Shown here in pieces: positions 59,296 to 64,000 of a stretch of DNA of 64,000 nucleotides (positions within the stretch are counted from its first letter, which is position 1; every line of letters begins with the position of its first letter). The notes below the pieces were generated by a model. It saw only the letters and a list, made by a program, of their open reading frames with translations, searched no databases and was not told the DNA's origin. Position numbers and translations under genes: made by a program. The DNA comes from Cognatazoarcus halotolerans (GTDB lineage Bacteria; Pseudomonadota; Gammaproteobacteria; Burkholderiales; Rhodocyclaceae): positions 62,001 through 126,000 of the forward strand of contig NZ_WUAF01000005.1 in the NCBI RefSeq assembly GCF_009800965.1, in the 5' to 3' direction.

Positions 59296-59315
59296 CCGCC
59301 CTCTCGGGCGGTTTT
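59296..59315 (+). terminator. Terminator of the pst operon
   Basis: CCGCCC-TCTC-GGGCGG followed by TTTT, 28 bases after the pstB stop. It is intact and lies just before the IS66 insertion, so the insertion does not truncate pstB expression. Confidence 0.8.
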
Positions 59316-59330
59316 CTCATTGGGGCGATG

Positions 59331-59338
59331 GAATCAGA
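59331..59338. repeat. Target site duplication, left copy
   Basis: GAATCAGA, identical to 61777-61784. Eight base pairs is the usual duplication for IS66-family elements. Confidence 0.93.
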
Positions 59339-59362
59339 GTAAGCGTCCGGCGAATCCATCTT
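59339..59362 (+). repeat. IS66 left terminal inverted repeat
   Basis: Starts GTAAGCGTCCGGC and ends CATCTT; 19 of 24 bases match the right end. Confidence 0.88.
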
Positions 59363-59400
59363 GACCATTACGCCGCGACGGTGGGCCGATCGTCAGACGT

Positions 59401-60951
59401 TCAGACAGTGGGTTCGAGCTTCCAGTTGTGCGGCAGCAATTCGCCGATGCGGCTGGCGGGCTGGGTCGGCAGCCGGGTGAGGACATCCTTCAGGTATGCG
59501 AGCGGGTCGTGGCCGTTGAGCCGTGCCGATTGGATCAGGCTCATCACGGCGGCGGCGCGTTGTCCGGCGCGCAAGCTACCGGCAAATAGCCAGTTCGATC
59601 GGCCGATGGCAATCGGCCGGATTCGGTTCTCCACCCAGTTGTTGTCCGCGGGGACGGCCGGATCATCGATGTAGCGCGTCAGTGCCGCCCACCGGTTGAG
59701 GCTGTAGTCGATGGCCTTCGCGGTTGCACTGCCGTCGGGCACCTGGCCGCGCCGGGCGATCAGCCAGCGATGCAGCACGTCGGCCGCCGGTCGAGCTTTG
59801 TGCCGCCGTAGCCTCAACCGCTCTTCGCGGCTCAGTTCCCGTGCTTCGCGCTCCACCTCGTAGAGCGCGCCAAACAGTTCCAGCGCCTCGCCGGCGATCT
59901 GGCTCTTGTGATTGGCCCACAGCGCGTGAAACTTGCGTCTGGCGTGAGCGAGACAGCCCGCTTCGGTGATGCCTGAGGCAAGGAGCGCCTTGTAGCCGCT
60001 GTAATCGTCGCAGACCAGCGTGCCGCGCCATGCCCCAAGGAAGGCGGCGGCATGACGTCCGGCGCAGCTCTCGGCAAAGTCGAACACGACCGCCGGGATC
60101 ATTGAGTACGGTGTCGTGCAGTAGCTCCACAGATAGGCCCGATGCGTCTTGCCATTGCCGGGCTTCAACATCGCCACCGGGGTTTCGTCGGCGTGCAGCA
60201 CGGCCCGATCGAGCATCTGCGCTTTGAGCGCATCGACCAGCGGCTGCAACTGCACGCCACAGGCGCCAACCCACTGTGCCAGCGTCGAGCGCGGCAGTGC
60301 CAGGCCCGCCCGCTCGAAGATCCCTTCCTGGCGATACAGCGGCAGGTGATCGGCGTACTTCGCCACGAGCACCTGGGCGAGCAATCCGGTCGTGTACAGT
60401 CCCTTGTCGATGATGTGGGCCGGCACCGGCGCCTGGGTGAGCGTCTCGCAGTGCTTGCACACCCACTTGCCGCGCACATGGCGCTCGACCGTGAATACGC
60501 CCGGCGTGTAGTCGAGCTTCTCGGCCACATCTTCGCCGATGCGTTTCATCTGGCAGCCGCAACTGCACTGGGTGTCTTGTGGTTCGTGGTGGATTTCGCG
60601 GCGCGCCAGCCCAGGCGGCAAGGGCGTGCGCCTGGGCTTCGCCTTCGCTGCCGACTTCTCCCCGGGGGATGCGAGTTGCTCGAGCTCTTCGGCGATCGCC
60701 TCCAGGTCTTCTTCGAGGCTCTCTTCGAGCAGGCTGCGTTGCTCGCCCTGGAAGCGCTCCTGGCGGGCGGCGAACTTCAGGCGCTTGAGCACCGCCATCT
60801 CGTGCGTGAGCTTGTCAATGGTGGCCTGCTTGTGGCGCACCTCGGCGAGCAGCCGCTGCGCGAGGGCGCGCACTTCGGTGTCGCTGAGGTGGTCCAACGG
60901 GCTGTCGTCGAGCATCACTTGATCATGCCCAATGCCGCCGCATACTGCCAT
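59401..60951 (-). CDS. tnpC: IS66-family transposase TnpC
   Basis: The DDE transposase of the element, 516 residues. The N-terminal coiled-coil (about 30-75) and a zinc-finger region with Cys pairs (CSCGCQ, CKHC) are followed by the catalytic core: LHADETPVAML (first Asp), LVCDDYSGYKALL (second Asp) and NNWVENRIRPIAIGRSNWLF (Glu). The C-terminal IS66_C tail follows. The start is the ATG at 60951 or the one at 60915 (MLDDSPLDHLSD); the latter lacks the MAVCGGIGHDQV extension. Confidence 0.95.
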   Translation of the reverse strand: MAVCGGIGHDQVMLDDSPLDHLSDTEVRALAQRLLAEVRHKQATIDKLTHEMAVLKRLKFAARQERFQGEQRSLLEESLEEDLEAIAEELEQLASPGEKSAAKAKPRRTPLPPGLARREIHHEPQDTQCSCGCQMKRIGEDVAEKLDYTPGVFTVERHVRGKWVCKHCETLTQAPVPAHIIDKGLYTTGLLAQVLVAKYADHLPLYRQEGIFERAGLALPRSTLAQWVGACGVQLQPLVDALKAQMLDRAVLHADETPVAMLKPGNGKTHRAYLWSYCTTPYSMIPAVVFDFAESCAGRHAAAFLGAWRGTLVCDDYSGYKALLASGITEAGCLAHARRKFHALWANHKSQIAGEALELFGALYEVEREARELSREERLRLRRHKARPAADVLHRWLIARRGQVPDGSATAKAIDYSLNRWAALTRYIDDPAVPADNNWVENRIRPIAIGRSNWLFAGSLRAGQRAAAVMSLIQSARLNGHDPLAYLKDVLTRLPTQPASRIGELLPHNWKLEPTV

Positions 60952-60979
60952 CCGCAGATGCCCGGATTGCTTGTGCTCG

Positions 60980-61315
60980 CTATACCAGTGTGATCACCGC
61001 CGCCTCCCCCAATCGCTGCCAGGGCAGGCCCAGCACGAGGGCGTCGAACTGCGTGCGACTGAGCAGCAACTCGCGCTCCTCGCTCATCGCTGCCCAGGCG
61101 AAACGCCCCTGGTGTAGCCGGCGCATCGACAGCCACAGCCCGAGTCCGTCGTGCACGAGCACCTTCACGCGGTTGGCCCGCCGGTTGGTGAAGCAGTAGG
61201 CGTGGTGCGGATGCACCGCACCGAAGACTTCGACCACCCGCGCCATCAGGCTGTCCATGCCGGCACGCATGTCCACCGGGGCGACCGCCATCCACACCGC
61301 TTCGACGCGAATCAT
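60980..61315 (-). CDS. tnpB: IS66 accessory protein TnpB
   Basis: The Orf2-type accessory protein required with TnpA and TnpC for IS66 transposition; 111 residues. Family features are VAPVDMRAGMDSLMARV, YCFTNRRANRVKVLVHDGLG and LWLSMRRLHQGRFAW. The start overlaps the tnpA stop (ATGA). Confidence 0.93.
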   Translation of the reverse strand: MIRVEAVWMAVAPVDMRAGMDSLMARVVEVFGAVHPHHAYCFTNRRANRVKVLVHDGLGLWLSMRRLHQGRFAWAAMSEERELLLSRTQFDALVLGLPWQRLGEAAVITLV

Positions 61316-61698
61316 TCAAGCAATGCGCGCAGCCACCGGGCGCAATCATCCGAGCCACTGAGCGGCCAGCGCACTTCGACGCTCAGCGCCCGGCCCTGCA
61401 GCGCGATGCGAATATCTGCGTGAGCGTCGCTATCCGCGGCAATGCGCACGGGAACAAACTCGCCCTCAGTGGTGCGCGAGGACGTACGTTGGCTCGTCAC
61501 CGCCGTGCCCGAACCGGAACCTTGCTCGCGCTCGACGACCCAGCGTCGCAGCAGGTTGGCATTCAGGCCGTTGGCAAGGGCAACGCCGGCGATCGAGACG
61601 CCGGGTTGACGGCACTGCGCGACCACCCGTGCCTTGAAGTCGTCGCTGTGACGTCGTCGGCGACGACGTCCGGGTACCGCCTCGGGCAAAGTGTCCAT
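61312..61698 (-). CDS. tnpA: IS66 accessory protein TnpA
   Basis: A 128-residue protein with an N-terminal helix-turn-helix (RRHSDDFKARVVAQCRQPGV, then VALANGLNANLLRRWV) that would bind the element ends. First gene of the tnpABC set; it overlaps tnpB by 4 bp. Confidence 0.9.
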   Translation of the reverse strand: MDTLPEAVPGRRRRRRHSDDFKARVVAQCRQPGVSIAGVALANGLNANLLRRWVVEREQGSGSGTAVTSQRTSSRTTEGEFVPVRIAADSDAHADIRIALQGRALSVEVRWPLSGSDDCARWLRALLE

Positions 61699-61752
61699 GT
61701 GTCCACCAAAAAATAAGTGGACGCGATCCTCTCGCCTGATGACGCCTCAGGG

Positions 61753-61776
61753 AAGATGAGATGGCCGGACGGTTAC
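61753..61776 (-). repeat. IS66 right terminal inverted repeat
   Basis: Read inwards from 61776 it starts GTAACCGTCCGGC and ends CATCTT, pairing with the left end. Confidence 0.88.
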
Positions 61777-61784
61777 GAATCAGA
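61777..61784. repeat. Target site duplication, right copy
   Basis: GAATCAGA, identical to the left copy at 59331-59338. The joined empty site would read GGAATCAGAGTCGG. Confidence 0.93.
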
Positions 61785-61907
61785 GTCGGTCGCGCGGCGT
61801 GGTTGCAGGGCTGCGTTGCTGATTGGCGCCGGGGCGTTCTGTTCCTACGCGGAGCGAATGGCGAAACGTGTGATGAGCCAGTCCGTCGAGGTACTGCCGG
61901 AAACAGA

Positions 61908-61939
61908 AACGCCAGCTTCCGATAGCGGATGCTGGCGTT
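61908..61939 (-). terminator. Terminator after the nqr-CBS operon
   Basis: Stem AACGCCAGC / GCTGGCGTT with a 14-base loop, followed on the minus strand by TCTGTTTCC, 31 bases after the CBS gene stop. Confidence 0.65.
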
Positions 61940-61969
61940 CTCGTCCCGAATGAAAAGATTCTGCAGCGA

Positions 61970-62365
61970 CTACCAGAGGCGTTCAAGCGCCCGCAGCGCG
62001 TCGCGACGAGACAGCTGCCCCACGAGGCGACCTTCCGCAACGACGGGGTAGCACCTGTACGGTGTCCCCAGGAAGAGTTCGATCGCGTCGGTCAATGGGG
62101 AACTCGCCTTGATGGTCTTGACGTTCCGGCTCATGAACTGGCTGACCGGGCCTCCCCGCTCTTCATAGTAGGACGCGTTCAGGGCGACCTTGAGGCAATC
62201 CTTCTCAGACAGGAAGCCAACCACCGTGCCGGCATCGTCGATGACCGGCGCGCCGCTCAGATGGTGCTCGAACAGTTTGTGTACCGCATCGAGAACCTCG
62301 GTGTCCGGTTTGAACGCGAGCGGGTCGCGGGTCATGTAGTCCTTGACCACAAGAGATTGCAACAT
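61970..62365 (-). CDS. CBS-domain pair protein
   Basis: A 131-residue protein made of two CBS domains (1: VKDYMTRDPLAFKPDTEVLD and LSGAPVIDDAGTVVGFLSEK; 2: VSQFMSRNVKTIKASSPLTD and YRCYPVVAEGRLVGQLSRRD). Such modules bind adenosine nucleotides such as AMP, ATP or NAD and regulate a partner. It starts 2 bases after the nqrM stop with an AAGGAG site inside nqrM, so it is part of the nqr operon and may sense energy or NADH state for the pump; that role is inferred from position. Confidence 0.9.
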   Translation of the reverse strand: MLQSLVVKDYMTRDPLAFKPDTEVLDAVHKLFEHHLSGAPVIDDAGTVVGFLSEKDCLKVALNASYYEERGGPVSQFMSRNVKTIKASSPLTDAIELFLGTPYRCYPVVAEGRLVGQLSRRDALRALERLW

Positions 62366-62367
62366 GC

Positions 62368-62568
62368 TTACTCCTTTGCCTCGGCTGCGGCCTGCATGCG
62401 GGCAAGGCGTTTCGGACAGGGCTTGTCGCAGCCCGCTTCGCATTCAAGGCCCACGGCCCCAAGACCACCGCAACTGCCGCCGATGGGCTTTCGGCCGGCG
62501 ATGACACCAATGGCCATGCCGAGTACGACGAGGCCGAAAACGGCAAACGTTATCAGAAAGGTACTCAC
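62368..62568 (-). CDS. nqrM: Na+-NQR maturation factor NqrM
   Basis: A 66-residue protein required to place iron in the NqrD/NqrE site of the Na+-translocating NADH:quinone reductase. One N-terminal membrane helix (FLITFAVFGLVVLGMAIGVI) is followed by the conserved cysteine pattern SCGGLGAVGLECEAGCDKPC. The start is GTG at 62568 behind GGGAGGATCG. It lies between nqrF and the CBS gene; apbE, which often lies between nqrF and nqrM, is absent here. Confidence 0.92.
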   Translation of the reverse strand: MSTFLITFAVFGLVVLGMAIGVIAGRKPIGGSCGGLGAVGLECEAGCDKPCPKRLARMQAAAEAKE

Positions 62569-62597
62569 GTCGATCCTCCCAGGGAATGCGCGTGTGT

Positions 62598-63824
62598 TCA
62601 GCCGCCGAAGTCGTCCAGCAGGATGTTCTCCCGCTCGACACCAAGGTCCAGGAGCATGTTGATCACCGCTGAGTTCATCATCGGTGGTCCGCACATGTAG
62701 AACTCGCAGTCCTCGGGCGCCGGATGGTCCTTGAGGTAGTTCTCGTAGAGAACGTTGTGGATGAAGCCGGTATAGCCAGTCCAGTTGTCCTCGGGGAGCG
62801 GATCGGAGAGCGCCAGGTGCCACTTGAAGTTCGGGTTCTCTGCCTGAAGCTTGTCGTATTCGTCGACATAGAAGGCCTCGCGCATCGAACGGGCGCCGTA
62901 CCAGAAGCTGATCTTGCGCTTGCTGTGGAGGCGCTTGAGCTGGTCGAAGATGTGCGAACGCATCGGGGCCATGCCGGCGCCGCCACCGATGAAGACCATT
63001 TCGGCATCGGTATCACGCGCGAAGAATTCGCCAAACGGCCCGTAGACCGTAACCTTGTCACCCGGCTTGAGATTGAAGACCCAGGAAGACATCTTGCCGG
63101 CCGGAATGTCGTCGCGCGAGGGTGGTGGCGAGGCAATCCGGATGTTGAATTTGACAATGCCTTCCTCTTCGGGATAGTTGGCCATCGAGTAGGCACGGAT
63201 CACCGTCTCGTCGACCTTGGAAACGAAACGCCACATGTTGAACTTGTCCCAGTCCCCATGGAACTTGGGATCGATCTCGAAATCCTTGTAGTTCACAACG
63301 TGCGGCGGGCATTCGAGCTGGACATAGCCGCCGGCCCGGAAATCGACCGACTCGCCCTCCGGCAGGCGCAGCGTGAGTTCCTTGATGAAGGTCGCGACAT
63401 TGGGATTCGATTCGACCGTGCATTCCCATTTGCGAACACCGAAGACCTCCTCCGGGACTTCGATCTTCATGTCCTGTTTCACCGGCGTCTGACACGAGAG
63501 GCGCCAGCCCTGCCGTGCCTGCCGTTTGGTGAAATGTGATTCCTCGGTGGGCAGCATCTCTCCGCCGCCGGACTCGACGACGCATTTGCACTGGGCGCAG
63601 GTGCCACCGCCGCCGCAGGCCGAGGACAGGAATATGTCGTTGGCAGCCAGCGTTTGCAGCAGCTTGCCACCGGCAGGAACGGTGATGTTCCGTTCATTGT
63701 TGATATTGATCGTAACGTCGCCACTCGAGACGAGACGGGCGCGGGCCATGAGGATGAATACCACCAGTGAAAGCACGATGGCGGTGAACATGCCGATGGC
63801 GAGGATGATTTCCTGACTGTTCAT
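62598..63824 (-). CDS. nqrF: Na+-translocating NADH:quinone reductase subunit F
   Basis: The NADH-oxidising subunit, 408 residues. One membrane helix ([20 protein letters not shown]), a plant-type 2Fe-2S ferredoxin domain with [12 protein letters not shown] and the fourth Cys in [12 protein letters not shown], an FAD domain with [11 protein letters not shown], and an NADH domain with [16 protein letters not shown] and [13 protein letters not shown]. Electrons pass from NADH through FAD and the cluster into the NqrD/E iron centre. Confidence 0.98.
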   Translation of the reverse strand: MNSQEIILAIGMFTAIVLSLVVFILMARARLVSSGDVTININNERNITVPAGGKLLQTLAANDIFLSSACGGGGTCAQCKCVVESGGGEMLPTEESHFTKRQARQGWRLSCQTPVKQDMKIEVPEEVFGVRKWECTVESNPNVATFIKELTLRLPEGESVDFRAGGYVQLECPPHVVNYKDFEIDPKFHGDWDKFNMWRFVSKVDETVIRAYSMANYPEEEGIVKFNIRIASPPPSRDDIPAGKMSSWVFNLKPGDKVTVYGPFGEFFARDTDAEMVFIGGGAGMAPMRSHIFDQLKRLHSKRKISFWYGARSMREAFYVDEYDKLQAENPNFKWHLALSDPLPEDNWTGYTGFIHNVLYENYLKDHPAPEDCEFYMCGPPMMNSAVINMLLDLGVERENILLDDFGG

Positions 63825-63839
63825 GTTCGTTTTCCGTCC

Positions 63840-64000
63840 TTAGAGCTGGACGCCCGAGAAGGACATGAAGCCCAGCGACATCAGCCCGATGGTGATGAAG
63901 GTGATGCCCAGGCCCTGAAGACCCTCGGGCACGTCACTGTATTTGAGCTTTTCGCGAATGCCCGCAAGCAAAGCGATCGCGAGCGCCCAGGAAGCGCCCG
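63840..64000 (-). CDS. nqrE: Na+-translocating NADH:quinone reductase subunit E, C-terminal part
   Basis: The last 53 residues of a membrane subunit, cut by the right window edge. The end ([20 protein letters not shown], then FSGVQL) is the NqrE C-terminus. It lies 15 bases upstream of nqrF on the minus strand; earlier nqr genes are off window. Confidence 0.95.
   Translation of the reverse strand, partial: GASWALAIALLAGIREKLKYSDVPEGLQGLGITFITIGLMSLGFMSFSGVQL

Larger units (their letters stand above)
59339..61776. mobile_element. Complete IS66-family insertion sequence
   Basis: A 2438-bp element with terminal inverted repeats, three open transposition genes on the minus strand and an exact 8-bp target duplication. 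Inverted repeats: left GTAAGCGTCCGGC at 59339, right GTAACCGTCCGGC read inwards from 61776; 19 of the first 24 positions match. No frame disruptions are seen, so it looks intact and recent. It sits between the pst terminator and the end of the nqr/CBS operon and breaks no recognisable gene. Confidence 0.95.

Noticed and set aside
61785-61969. A gene broken by the IS66 insertion
   Set aside because: Joining the flanks at the GAATCAGA target gives no frame with recognisable protein features; both sides look like intergenic sequence with terminators.

Overview
The window is a GC-rich chromosomal segment whose gene content and order (rimP-nusA-infB-rbfA-truB-rpsO-pnp, a glycine-riboswitch-led gcvTHP operon, Na+-translocating NADH:quinone reductase, actP with its DUF485 partner, SHP/DHC-type cytochromes) fit a betaproteobacterium, most likely of the Rhodocyclales (Azoarcus/Thauera/Aromatoleum-like). 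That assignment is an inference from protein character and synteny; no rRNA gene is present.

Layout. 1-3.3 kb: the 3' end of selD, a divergent tesA/ybbA pair and a split chromate-family transporter. 3.3-7.8 kb: a small unknown protein, ettA and a CHASE-PAS-GGDEF diguanylate cyclase. 8-13.8 kb: the most interesting block, a GlrK/QseG/GlrR-type sensor kinase, lipoprotein and sigma-54 activator operon, flanked on one side by a divergent bactofilin plus FeeM-like N-acyltransferase and on the other by a secreted BON protein. Three perfect TGTC-N10-GACA sites and two -24/-12 promoters tie both flanks to the regulator. 13.9-21 kb: ABC exporter, MAPEG protein, D-amino-acid dehydrogenase, MocR regulator with a divergent PLP dehydratase, and a secreted PHB-depolymerase-like esterase. 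21-25.4 kb: two-component system and acetate uptake (actP). 25.6-28.5 kb: DnaJ-like protein and a divergent fpr/finR pair. 28.5-33.4 kb: gcvP, gcvH and gcvT, read leftward behind a tandem glycine riboswitch. 33.4-40 kb: hydrolase, PHP, YciO, M50 protease, trpS, scpA, scpB and rluB in one tight rightward run. 40-48.9 kb: the translation/RNA-decay superoperon from rimP to pnp. 49-50.4 kb: dksA, three tRNAs (Pro, Arg, His) and a broken tyrosine integrase lying against the tRNA-His 3' end. 50.5-55.3 kb: ferric-reductase-like membrane flavoprotein with two c-type cytochromes, divergent from a PepSY/response-regulator/kinase operon that probably controls them. 55.4-59.3 kb: Pho box and pstSCAB. 59.3-61.8 kb: a complete IS66-family element with an 8-bp target duplication. 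61.9-64 kb: the end of an nqr operon (nqrE, nqrF, nqrM) with a trailing CBS-domain gene.

Most genes are ordinary housekeeping or energy-metabolism genes. The part that looks least described is the GlrR/sigma-54 circuit: here it appears to drive an envelope cytoskeleton gene, probably a lipoamino-acid synthase, and a BON protein, rather than the GlmY small RNA known from enterobacteria.
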